Part shown: positions 10,886 to 19,602 of the stretch, piece by piece | Layout: each line of letters starts with the position of its first letter | How positions within the stretch are numbered: the stretch's first letter is position 1 | Assembly: GCA_964058845.1 (NCBI GenBank) | Contig: CAXKVR010000169.1 | Location: 1 to 21,111 of the forward strand | DNA: 21,111 nucleotides | Direction: 5' to 3' | DNA from: Carex sylvatica | Lineage: Eukaryota; Streptophyta; Magnoliopsida; Poales; Cyperaceae | Translations under genes and position numbers: made by a program | Notes under the pieces: model-generated | Seen by the model: the letters and a program-made list of their open reading frames with translations, nothing else | Told to the model about the DNA's origin: nothing | The model's database searches: none

Positions 10886-13037
10886 TGACTTTTACTTTTG
10901 TTTATGTAGATGGCCGCTTTCTTGGAACGACACGCATCCACCAGCCAAGACCTCGTTGCGATTTCGGTTGTTTTCTTTTATGTGGTCATCTCTCACAACC
11001 TTCACTCTTGGTTTGTACCGATATCTGAGTTTTACTTTTGTTTAAGTAGATGGGGATTTTCTTGGAGAGGGCCGCTTTCTTGGAACGACACGCATCCACC
11101 AGCCAAGACCTCGTTGCGATTTCGCTTGTAAGATATGTTTCCTTCACAATATCTCCTTTCTTTTTTGTTGCATTACTTAGTTCTTCCCTTACTTTCGTGT
11201 ACCTTACCGGTTGAAGTCAGCCAAAGCTGACTTGGCCGTTACTTGTTGGAGCTGATAGGTCTTTGTTATAGTTTTCTTTTAAGTGGTCATCTCTCACAAC
11301 CTTCATTCTTGGTTTGGACCGATATCTGAGTTTTAATTTTGTTTATGTAGATGGGGATTTTCTTGGAGAGGGCCGCTTTCTTGGAACGACAGGCATCCAC
11401 CAGCCAAGACCTCGTTGCGATTTCGGTAGTTTTCTTTTAAGTGGTCATATCTCACAACCTTCACTCTTGGTTTGTACCGATATCTGAGTTTTAATTTTGT
11501 TTATGTAGATGGGGATTTTCTTGTAGAGGGCCGCTTTCTTGGAACGACATGCATCCACCAGCCAAGACCTCGTTGCGATTTCGGTAGTTTTCTTTTAAGT
11601 GGTCATATCTCACAACCTTCACTCTTGGTTTGTACCGATATCTGAGTTTTAATTTTGTTTATGTAGATGGGGATTATCTTGGAGAGGGCCGCTTTCTTGG
11701 AACGACACGCATCCACCAGCCAAGACCTCGTTGCGATTTCGGTAGTTTTCTTTTAAGTGGTTATCTCTCACAACCTTCACTCTTTGGTTAGTACCGATAT
11801 CTGACTTTTACTTTTGTTTATGTAGATGGCGATTTTCTTGGAGAGGGCCGCTTTCTTGGAACGACACGCATCCACCAGCCAAGACCTCGTTGCGATTTCG
11901 GTAGTTTTCTTTTAAGTGGTCATCTCTCACAACCTTCACTCTTGGTTTGTACCGATATCTGAGTTTTACTTTTGTTTAAGTAGATGGGGATTTTCTTGGA
12001 GAGGGCCGCTTTCTTGGAACGACACGCATCCACCAGCCAAGACCTCGTTGCGATTTCGCTTGTAAGATAAGTTTCCTTCACAATATCTCCTTTCTTTTTT
12101 GTTGCATTACTTAGTTCTTCCCTTACTTTCGTGTACCTTACCGGTTGAAGTCAGCCAAAGCTGACTTGGCCGTTACTTGTTGGAGCTGATAGGTCTTTGT
12201 TATATTTTTCTTTTAAGTGGTCATCTCTCACAACCTTCACTCTTGGTTTGTACCGATATCTGAGTTTTAATTTTGTTTATGTAGATGGAGATTTTCTTGG
12301 AGAGGGCCGCTTTCTTGGAACGACATGCATCCACCAGCCAAGACCTCGTTGCGATTTCGGTAGTTTTCTTTTAAGTGGTCATATCTCACAACCTTCACTC
12401 TTGGTTTGTACCGATATCTGAGTTTTAATTTTGTTTATGTAGATGGGGATTATCTTGGAGAGGGCCGCTTTCTTGGAACGACACGCATCCACCAGCCAAG
12501 ACCTCGTTGCGATTTCGGTAGTTTTCTTTTAAGTGGTTATCTCTCACAACCTTCACTCTTTGGTTAGTACCGATATCTGACTTTTACTTTTGTTTATGTA
12601 GATTGCGATTTTCTTGGAGAGGGCCGCTTTCTTGGAACGACACGCATCCACCAGCCAAGACCTCGTTGCGATTTCGGTAGGTTTCTTTTAAGTGGTCATC
12701 TCTCACAACCTTCACTCTTGGTTTGTACCGATATCTGAGTTTTACTTTTGTTTATGTAGATGGGGATTTTCTTGGAGAGGGCCGCTTTCTTGGAACGACA
12801 CGCATCCCCCAGCCAAGACCTCGTTGCGATTTCGCTTGTAAGATAAGTTTCCTTCACAATATCTCCTTTCTTTTTTGTGGCATTACTTAGTTCTTCCCTT
12901 ACTTTCGTGTACCTTACCGGTTGAAGTCAGCCAAAGCTGACTTGGCCTTTACTTGTTGGAGCTGATAGGTCTTTGTTATAGTTGTCTTTTAAGTGGTAAT
13001 ATCTCACAACCTTCACTCTTTGGTTAGTACCGATATC
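10886..13037 (+). repeat. Satellite block 6, mixed L and S with a local repeat of the L-S-S-S type
   Basis: Starts are 10886 (D), 11026 (L), 11327, 11485, 11643, 11802 (S), 11960 (L), 12261, 12419, 12578 (S) and 12736 (L). Many monomers here start TGAGTTTTAATTTTG, a variant absent from the left blocks. The segments 11485-11959 and 12261-12735 carry the same S variants in the same order, pointing to a duplication of roughly 776 bp independent of the one in block 3. Confidence 0.85.
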
Positions 13038-15518
13038 TGACTTTTACTTTTGTTTATGTAGATTAGGATTTTCTTGGAGTGGGCTGCTTTCTTGGAACGG
13101 CACGCATCCAACAGCCAAGGCCTCGTTGCGATTTCGCTTGTAAGATAAGTTTCCTTCACAATTTCTCCTTTCTTTTTTGTAGCATTACTTAGTTCTTCCC
13201 TTACTGTCGTGTACCTTACCGGTTGAAGTCAGCCAAAGCTGACTTGGCCGTTACTTGTTGGAGCTGATAGGTCTTTGTTATAGTCTTCTTTTAAGTCGTC
13301 ATATGTCACAACCTTCACTCTTGGTTAGTACCGATATCTGAGTTTTACTTTTGTTTATGTAGATGGGGATTTTCTTGGAGAGGGCCGCTTTCTTGGAACG
13401 ACACGCATCCACCAGCCAAGACCTCGTTGCGATTTCGCTTGTAAGATAAGTTTCCTTCACAATATCTCCTTTCTTTTTTGTTGCATTACTTAGTTCTTCC
13501 CTTACTTTCGTGTACCTTACCGGTTGAAGTCAGCCAAAGCTGACTTGGCCGTTACTTGTTGGAGCTGATAGGTCTTTGTTATAGTTTTCTTTTAAGTGGT
13601 CATCTCTCACAACCTTCACTCTTGGTTAGTACCGATATCTGAGTTTTACTTTTGTTTATGTAGATGGGGATTTTCTTGGAGAGGGCCGCTTTCTTGGAAC
13701 GACACGCATCCACCAGCCAAGACCTCGTTGCGATTTCGCTTGTAAGATAAGTTTCCTTCACAATATCTCCTTTCATTTTTGTGGCATTACTTAGTTCTTC
13801 CCTTACTTTCGTGTACCTTACCGGTTGAAGTCAGCCAAAGCTGACTTGGCCGTTACTTGTTGGAGCTGATAGGTCTTTGTTACAGTCTTCTTTTAAGTGG
13901 TCATATCTCACAACCGTCACTCTTTGGTTAGTACAGATATCTGACTTTTACTTTTGTTTATGTAGATGGGTATTTTCTTGGAGTGGGCCGCTTTCTTGGA
14001 CCGGCACGCATCCAACAGCCAAGACCTCGTTGCGATTTCGCTTGTAAGATAAGTTTCCTTCACAATATCTCCTTTCTTTTTTGTCGCATTACTTTGTTCT
14101 TCCCTTACTTTCGTGTACCTTACCGGTTGAAGTCAGCCAATGCTGACTTGGCCGTTACTTGTTGGAGCTGTGGTCTTTGTTATAGTTTTCTTTTAGGTGG
14201 TCATATCTCACAACCTTCACTCTTTGGTTAGTACCGATATCTGACTCTTACTTTTGTTTATGTAGATGGGGATTTTGTTGGAGTGGGCTGCTTTCTTGGA
14301 ACGGCACGCATCCAACAGCCAAGTCTACATTGCGATTTCGCTTGTAAGATAAGTTTCCTTCACAATTTCTCCTTTTTTTGTCGCATTACTTAGTTCTTCC
14401 CTTACTTTTGTGTACCTTACCGGTTGAAGTCAGCCAAAGCTGACTTGGCCGTTACTTGTTGGAGCTGATAGGTCTTTGTTATAGTTCTCTTTTAAGTGGT
14501 CATATCTCACAACCTTCACTCTTTGGTTAGTACCGATATCTGAGTTTTACTTTTGTTTATGTAGATGGGGATTTTCTTGGAGAGGGCCGCTTTCTTGGAA
14601 CGACACGCATCCACCAGCCAAGACCTCGTTGCGATTTCGCTTGTAAGATAAGTTTCCTTCACAATATCATTTTTCTTTTTTGTTGCATTACTTAGTTCTT
14701 CCCTTACTTTCGTGTACCTTACCGGTTGAAGTCAGCCAAAGCTGACTTGTCCGTTACTTCTTGGAGCTGATAGGTCTTTGTTATAGTCTTCTTTTAAGTG
14801 GTCATATCTCACAAGCTTCACTCTTTGGTTAGTACCGATATCTGACTTTTACTTTTGTTTATGTAGATGGGGATTTTGTTGGAGTGGGATGCTTTCTTGG
14901 ACCGGCACGCATCCAACAGCCAAGACCTCGTTGCGATTTCGCTTGTAAGATAAGTTTCCTTCACAATATCTCCTTTCTTTTTTGTTGCATTACTTAGTTC
15001 TTCCCTTACTTTCGTGTACCTTACCGGTTGAAGTCAGCCAAAGCTGACTTGGCTGTTACTTGTTGGAGCTGATAGGTCTTTGTTATAGTCTTCTTTTAAG
15101 TGGTCATATCTCACAACCTTAACTCGTGGTTTGTACCGATATCTGAGTTTTACTTTTGTTTATGTAGATGGGGATTTTCTTGGAGTGGGCTGCTTTTCTT
15201 GGAACGGCACGCATCCAACAGCCAAGACCTTGTTGCGATTTCGCTTGTAAGATAAGTTTCATTCACAATATCTCCTTTCTTTTTTGTTGCATTACTTAGT
15301 TCTTCCCTTACTTTCGTGTACCTTGCCGGTTGAAGTCAGCCAAAGCTGACTTGGCCGTTACTTCTTGGAGCTGATAGGTCTTTTTTATAGTTTTCTTTTA
15401 AGTGGTCATATCTCACAACCTTCACTCTTGGTTCGTACCGACATTTATGTTTTACTTTTGTTTATGTAGATGGGGATTTTCTTGGAGGGGGCCGCTTTCT
15501 TGGAACGACACGCATCCA
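13038..15518 (+). repeat. Right flank of the satellite: L monomers only, more diverged
   Basis: Starts are 13038, 13339, 13640, 13942, 14242, 14541, 14843, 15144 and 15446 (broken). There are no S or D units. Private changes build up towards the edge: a 2-bp loss at CTGTGGTC (14168), a shortened T-tract (14374), an extra T in GCTTTTCTTGG (15191), and GACATTTATG instead of GATATCTGAG (15440). The last unit stops after CGCATCCA. Confidence 0.93.
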
Positions 15519-15633
15519 ATTCGAGATGTACAAATTCTTCCAATTCATTTTTGCTTTAATTCAGAATCCTATTAACTAGTGATGGGTTATCGTTTCAAAT
15601 TTGTGTTTTGTTGACACATTTCTTCTTTTCTAG
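15519..15633 (+). other. Intron tail between satellite edge and AUG5-like exon
   Basis: This is single-copy, T-rich sequence ending TTTCTTCTTTTCTAG, a good plant 3' splice site. It shows no similarity to the satellite. I read it as the 3' remnant of the intron that precedes the next exon; the rest of that intron lies in or beyond the array. Confidence 0.65.
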
Positions 15634-16107
15634 GATGGCCAATTACTGTATGAAACTAGCATCTGAACAAGAGAGAGTTGTAATGGAAATATGGTTGCCA
15701 AAGCTTAGTAATTATTTTGAGGGAGGTTGTGAAAACCTCAACAATGACTGTCATCGTGTCATGGGCTTGGTTTGTACTTTTTGGCTTGCTTTTTTCTTTG
15801 AAAAGAAAACTTGAAACCAACATCAACCAATGACTTGTTCTATATATTCTATTTTCTATGATCATTATTCATGTGATGAATTGAGACTACCTATCCCTTT
15901 CTGATTGAATCGCCATACCTTCCAAGTTACTGTTGTGGATTTCTTTTTGTTGCACAGGTGGAAAAGTGGTGGGAGCAACCGGCTGCTACTGTCGTGGATT
16001 GGGTTACACTTGATGGAGAGAATGTTGGTGCCTGGCTCAACTGAGTAAAGAAACTGCAGTCAATTTTTTATGAGAGATCTCATGACCTCCTGGAAGTGGG
16101 GCACTAG
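15634..16107 (+). pseudogene. AUG5: 3' end of an AUGMIN subunit 5-like gene, last two exons, premature stop
   Basis: AUG5 is a subunit of the plant augmin complex, which brings gamma-tubulin to existing microtubules in the spindle and phragmoplast. Exon 1 is 15634-15769, reading ANYCMKLASEQERVVMEIWL and ending ..HRVMGL. A phase-0 intron follows (15770-15957, GTTTGT...TTGCACAG). Exon 2 starts at 15958 and reads [20 protein letters not shown] then ENVGAWLN. From memory, Arabidopsis AUG5 ends with NYCLDLASEQE, a WLPEL stretch, then [20 protein letters not shown] and AWQNHVKQLLAFYDKE. Here the codon after AWLN is TGA (16042-16044), but the frame continues with VKKLQSIFYE, which still looks like family sequence, up to TAG at 16105. 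All earlier exons are absent from the window (the full protein is about 790 residues). It may be a pseudogene fragment, or the tail of a gene whose intron is filled by the satellite, missing only its last residues. Confidence 0.78.
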
Positions 16108-16120
16108 GAATTTACGGGCC

Positions 16121-16143
16121 TTTCTTTTCTTTTCTTTTCTTTT
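16121..16143 (+). repeat. (TTTTC)n microsatellite
   Basis: About four TTTTC units lie 14 bp after the TAG that ends the AUG5-like frame, in its presumed 3' untranslated region. Confidence 0.9.
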
Positions 16144-16193
16144 ACTTGGATCTTTTGGTTTGACAATTATGACTAGATCGTTGTGTAGTCTTT

Positions 16194-16233
16194 TGGCATG
16201 AAAACAGAAACTATGGCATGAAAACAGAAACTA
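16194..16233 (+). repeat. 20-bp perfect tandem duplication
   Basis: TGGCATGAAAACAGAAACTA occurs twice in direct succession (16194-16213 and 16214-16233). Confidence 0.95.
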
Positions 16234-16526
16234 AATTCAGGATATATTCTGTGAGTTCTAATTCTAGTTTAGTATTGTGATTTGTTTGTAACTATTGGGC
16301 GTTTCTTTGGATCATGGTTGTAACATGATGATGGCTCTAGTTCGGTTAATACTTTCACATATAATATAAAATTATGCTTCGCATTCTTTTGTTCTGGATT
16401 AGTGATAACAAATATTTTGTGTTAAAGTATGAAAGTTTATGTACTACAAGTTTTATTCAGATATCGCACTGTTACATAAATTGGCCTAAACTCTATCAAC
16501 TATGAGAAAAAAAGAATATAATAAAA

Positions 16527-16594
16527 TGACAATCAGTAGATTCTAAGCAAATATAACCAATGACAATCATTAGATTCTAAGCAAATATAACCAA
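16527..16594 (+). repeat. 34-bp tandem duplication
   Basis: Two adjacent 34-bp copies start at 16527 and 16561. They differ only at one position (AATCAGTAGA against AATCATTAGA), which implies a recent event. Confidence 0.95.
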
Positions 16595-16712
16595 TTAAAC
16601 TAAATTCTTTAAAAACAACATATTAGTTAACATCGCTTGTCGAAACCGTTAGAAAAAATAAGACAAAAAAATAAGACAAAAAAATGAAAACAATGAGCAA
16701 ATCAGAGGTCAT

Positions 16713-16835
16713 CACAGGCTTCCCACTTAGTTTTGAAAACGGATCACTCTTGCTAAGAACACACACTTTGCTTTTGTGTGCAAAGTATTATTTAACAAGA
16801 TTCTTATATATAAGCATAGTAACCATACACTCTCC
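16713..16835 (-). pseudogene. THP1: THP1 pseudogene last exon, with internal TAA
   Basis: After acceptor CTTGCAG the frame reads GECMVTMLIYKNLVK, then TAA (16788-16790), then YFAHKSKVCVLSKSDPFSKL and SGKPV. The family has G at the stop position (LVKGYFAHKSKVVVLSKQDP in memory). The frame has no stop directly after GKPV, so the normal end also seems changed. Confidence 0.9.
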
Positions 16836-16941
16836 CTGCAAGTTCAAAAAAATCATTATTTTATTTGCAACTGATTTTCAAAAAATCATTACCAATTTAA
16901 AGTTAAAAAAAAAATAAACTATGAAAGAAAGTAACATATAC

Positions 16942-17042
16942 CTCATCAGTATCAATCTATATTCCAAACCATTTCAATGCCTTAATAATTGTATCCAACT
17001 TGATGAGCCTTGTATGGATCTTTTTTCTTTCGAATCATATAT
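16942..17042 (-). pseudogene. THP1: THP1 pseudogene exon: YMIRKKKDPYKAHQ / KLDTIIKALKW, frameshift and TAG
   Basis: The acceptor is TTTTTGTAG and the donor GTATAT. The frame YMIRKKKDPYKAHQ breaks directly after CAA; KLDTIIKALKWFGI continues in another frame, consistent with loss of a few bases, perhaps five. An in-frame TAG follows at 16957-16959, then IDTDE. Confidence 0.85.
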
Positions 17043-17070
17043 CTACAAAAATACATAAGGAATGTATTTT

Positions 17071-17089
17071 TTTATTTATTTATTTATTA
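17071..17089 (+). repeat. (TTTA)n microsatellite
   Basis: About five TTTA units follow a T-run, inside the decayed region between two THP1 exons. Confidence 0.9.
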
Positions 17090-17108
17090 ACATACACAAC
17101 GAATGTTA

Positions 17109-17156
17109 TTTCAAAATAAAAGCCCAAAGCGTATTTTCAAAATAAAAGCCCAAAGC
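17109..17156. repeat. Tandem duplication (period 26 bp) at a broken exon
   Basis: TTTCAAAATAAAAGCCCAAA followed by GC occurs at 17109-17130 and again at 17135-17156. It lies exactly where the FLRSGVYLVL exon loses family similarity, so it probably arose at a repaired break. Confidence 0.9.
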
Positions 17157-17183
17157 ACAAGATAAACACCTGATCTCAAAAAT
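17153..17183 (-). pseudogene. THP1: THP1 pseudogene exon, truncated: FLRSGVYLVL
   Basis: After acceptor TGAATAG, the A completes the Q codon and FLRSGVYLVL follows. The expected EKLELQVYQRL is missing; the sequence instead enters a 26-bp tandem duplication rich in A and T, so the second half of the exon and its donor are gone. Confidence 0.85.
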
Positions 17184-17768
17184 CTATTCATCACAAAAAA
17201 GAGAACAATGAATGAGGATTTTACAAAAACAACTCTTTTATGTGACACTTCTTGACAACATTTCTTCATGCATCATGAATTCAAAATTCAATGTTCAAAT
17301 TTCAAATTTCAAATGACAAACCCAAACTATATTATGACAAGCAATACTCAATGAAATTTTAGTTTTTTTTTTTAAGGTCAATGAAATTTAAATTTAAGAG
17401 TCAATTTGACACAAGATGAAGCAAATAAGAATTCGAAACATAAGATTAACCCAGCTGACAGTTGATTTTCCGACTTTTTTCTTGATCTTATAATTTTTTA
17501 TTCATATGAACAGGATGGATGAGTTAGCATTGTGACTTGCAATTTCAAAACCTCATTATCAATGCAACAAAGAGTGTTATCATGTTATGTGGCCAAAAGT
17601 TCTAACTGGATCCCTTGTAATAACAAAGAGGCTGCGGTGTTTCTAAATAAACTTTTGGAGCTGTTTACCGTTTTGAAAAAACAACCGTCATATATATCTT
17701 GAGGAAGAAAATGTATGCATAAATCTGACAAGAATAAACTTTTATTAGAATAAAGACAGGAAAATTAC
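17184..17768 (-). other. Intron of the THP1 pseudogene
   Basis: This 585-bp A/T-rich intron starts at the GTAATT donor of the YSGVIDAL exon. It holds a small ATTCAAA-like repeat patch (17281-17315) and no other feature I can support. Confidence 0.6.
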
Positions 17769-17845
17769 TGTTCTTCATGCTCTTGAAGAGCTTGTCTAAG
17801 CAACCTGACATCTCCCGTTTTCAATGCATCTATGACACCTGAATA
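17769..17845 (-). pseudogene. THP1: THP1 pseudogene exon: YSGVIDALKTGDVRLLRQAL...EE
   Basis: The exon is 77 nt, with acceptor GTTGCAG and donor GTAATT, and ends in phase 2 (CA of a Q codon). It is intact and covers the start of the PCI domain's helical core (DVRLLRQALQEHEEQ against DLRLLRHALQEHED in the family). Confidence 0.9.
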
Positions 17846-17940
17846 CTGCAACAGCAAACAAATAATCAGCAAACGAAAATAATTAGTCTACACAGTTGGC
17901 ATGTGCAGGCTATGCCACTGTTTTATATTGGAAAAAAGTG

Positions 17941-17945
17941 GTACC
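17941..17945. repeat. Target-site duplication, left copy (GTACC)
   Basis: GTACC directly precedes the TG end of the LTR. Five bases is the normal duplication length for LTR retrotransposons. Confidence 0.85.
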
Positions 17946-18161
17946 TGATAAGCCAAAATTGTATCTATTGAAACCTAGGGTTAGTTATGTAAATTAAGCC
18001 AAGTTTTGATTAAATTAGGTCTAATTAGGTAAAAATGTCCGAAAGTTCAAGTTACTGCCCTAGTTATGTTTATTTTACAGGTAATCAAGTGTTTGGAGCT
18101 TAACGGAGCAAAACGGGTGATTTGTAGCAAGTCAGCATGAAGATTGGAGCAACTGCACATT

Positions 18162-18384
18162 CATTGCGGCCCGCAATGACTTCTACAGTTTCTGCTTTTA
18201 TTCCTGCATATTCATTGCGGCCCGCAATGACTTCTACAGTTTCTGCTTTCATTCCTGCATATTCATTGCGGCCCGCAATGGTTTTCATTGCGGCCCGCAA
18301 TGACTTCTGCAGTTTCTGCGCGGCAAGTTATTAACTGCCTCCATTCATTGCGGCCCGCAATAGAATTGATTGCGGCTCGCAATA
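18162..18384. repeat. Six GC-rich palindromes in the LTR, partly a 51-bp tandem repeat
   Basis: CATTGCGGCCCGCAATG (8-bp arms around one C) lies at 18162, 18213, 18264 and 18286. Two variants follow at 18346 (ending AATA) and 18368 (GATTGCGGCTCGCAATA). The first copies are 51 bp apart within a duplicated segment containing ACTTCTACAGTTTCTGCTTT; the others are 22, 60 and 22 bp apart. The open frames here on both strands are by-products of this repeat. Confidence 0.92.
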
Positions 18385-18822
18385 AGTCGGTTCAGAGCCC
18401 GAATTTGCTATTTTTAGTTATTTATTTAGGATTTACCGGGGGGAGAATAAAAAAAGAACGGTTATGGACGAAATTTAGGGAGTTTTTAGACAGAAAAGAA
18501 GAGAGAAAAGAACATCATTCATCCACCGGTTTTATTATCTTTCTTGCTTTTGAAACTCTTTGAACTCTTTTAATTTCATTTTTGCCTTAGCCATGACGAT
18601 GCTAAGGACTTTTCTAGGGTTAATTAGGGCTGTAATTGAAACTTTTGTTATGATTTAGTTGGTTTTATTTCATATCTTCTTGTTCTTTATTATGATCTAT
18701 TCTTTATTTTAATTGATTGTGAAGACTTAATCGAAATCACATGAAATCTTAGGATTTGGTATTTGCAATTGAGAAATTGAATATTAAGTCTCGACCATAA
18801 GGAATAGGGTATTTGATAGGCT

Positions 18823-18979
18823 AAGTACCGAGAGGTGACGCGTGTCTTATACGGGCTTTACCCAATAGTTTAGAGAATTGTGTCAAGTACCGAGAGGTGA
18901 CGAATAGTTTTCTAGATAAATTGGGACAGTAAGAACTTAATGACTTTAGATTAGTGTAGCCAAGTACTGAGAGGTGACG
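18823..18979 (+). repeat. Three dispersed copies of an 18-nt LTR motif
   Basis: AAGTACCGAGAGGTGACG occurs at 18823-18840 and 18885-18902, and AAGTACTGAGAGGTGACG at 18962-18979. The sequence between copies is not shared. Confidence 0.9.
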
Positions 18980-19386
18980 TTTATTCTAATTTGAAGATGG
19001 TATTAATATAGAGATATCACTTTGTACCTACAACATCCAACTGTGCCTTCATAAATATAAGATCAAATTTAACAAACCAATTAATCATGACATTAGTGGA
19101 TAGGAACCCTAAGAAATTCTAATTTCTCTTACTTGTTTAAAACCAAATTTCACTTTAAGACTTTAGTTTAATTCAGTTCAATCACTACCAAACAAACCTC
19201 TTAAACAAACAAAACACTTTTTACTTCACTTTTACTAAATTAAATCGTTAGGTTAGAATTGATATTTCGACTTGTCCCTGTGGAGACGATCCCTAAGTAC
19301 TACTTGACTAGGTTGTACACTTGCAACTAAATTGAGTATAAACTAGGATTTATTACTTGCATAAGAGATATAGAAATTTCACATCA

Positions 19387-19391
19387 GTACC
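19387..19391. repeat. Target-site duplication, right copy (GTACC)
   Basis: GTACC directly follows the CA end of the LTR. On the - strand it contains the THP1 splice donor: exon ..ATGGAG, then GTAC, then the element. Confidence 0.85.
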
Positions 19392-19477
19392 TCCATTAGA
19401 TTATACTTTAGAAACGACATCTTAGGTATAATATACCAATTGAGAGCTTCACAGGTATTAGATACTTCAAAATCATT
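19391..19477 (-). pseudogene. THP1: THP1 pseudogene exon: MILKYLIPVKLSIGIL, frameshifted
   Basis: The acceptor is TGAATAG and the donor GTACTG. After ..KLSIGIL the frame is thrown by an extra TA (near 19427-19430). In the shifted frame the family residues resume as PKMSFLKYNLME. The exon's last base is also the last base of the GTACC duplication made by the LTR insertion. Confidence 0.9.
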
Positions 19478-19602
19478 CTATTCAAAAAGCAAACAAACAT
19501 AAAAATTAGCATATTTTTTCCAAATTGAGATAACCAATTGATCTTTGAAACAACTTGTATGATTACATGATAACTAGAAATATAGAATGTTAAAAAAATT
19601 AC

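Larger units (their letters stand above)
1..15518 (+). repeat. Tandem satellite array, three monomer length classes, 73 units
   Basis: Every unit begins TGACTTTTAC or TGAGTTTTAC straight after GATATC and runs head to tail in one orientation. I counted 29 L monomers (299-302 bp), 37 S monomers (158-159 bp) and 6 D monomers (140 bp); the 73rd unit is broken. All share a T-rich start ending TTTATGTAG, a GC-richer core from ATGG to GATTTCG, and a tail CACAACCTTCACTC..GTACCGATATC. L carries about 143 bp more between GATTTCG and TAGT(C/T)TTCTTTTAAG. D lacks GGATTTTCTTGGAGAGGG after GTAGATGG. The array is open at the left edge. Open frames of 66-102 codons repeat with the monomers and are by-products of the repeat. 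I recognise no named satellite family. Lengths come from hand counting, so errors of a base are possible. Confidence 0.97.
16108..16712. other. Intergenic gap between convergent gene remnants
   Basis: This A/T-rich sequence includes what would be the 3' untranslated region of the AUG5-like gene. It contains a short pyrimidine microsatellite and two small direct duplications, listed separately. I see no RNA gene or coding frame of interest. An open frame on + from 16684 is the antisense of the last THP1 exon. Confidence 0.6.
17946..19386 (+). mobile_element. Solo LTR, probably Ty3/gypsy type, 1441 bp
   Basis: The element begins TGATAAGCC, ends TTTCACATCA (TG..CA, with TGAT/ATCA inverted ends) and is flanked by GTACC on both sides. 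There is no second LTR, no primer-binding site and no gag-pol, so it is a solo LTR left by recombination. The + orientation and gypsy assignment rest on TTGTCCCTGTGGAGACGATC at 19274, a motif I associate with the 3' part of many plant gypsy LTRs, and on the repeated AAGTACCGAGAGGTGACG motif. Subtracting the LTR and one GTACC leaves an ordinary THP1 intron of 99 bp, which independently supports the boundaries. Confidence 0.88.

Noticed and set aside
1..15518. CRISPR-like array
   Set aside because: Units of 140-302 bp repeat in full with no unique spacers, and the rest of the window is plant DNA with introns.
1..15518. Array of 5S rDNA or tRNA genes
   Set aside because: I see no 5S internal control elements, A/B boxes or cloverleaf in the monomer; the 8-bp hairpin is alone.
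15656..15865. 69-codon open frame on -
   Set aside because: It is antisense to the AUG5-like exon, which has splice sites and family similarity on +.
16684..16917. 77-codon open frame on +
   Set aside because: It is antisense to the last THP1 exon, which has clear family similarity on the - strand.
18100..18563. Open frames on both strands at 18100-18563
   Set aside because: They arise from the palindrome repeat in the solo LTR; the peptides repeat with the 51-bp unit.
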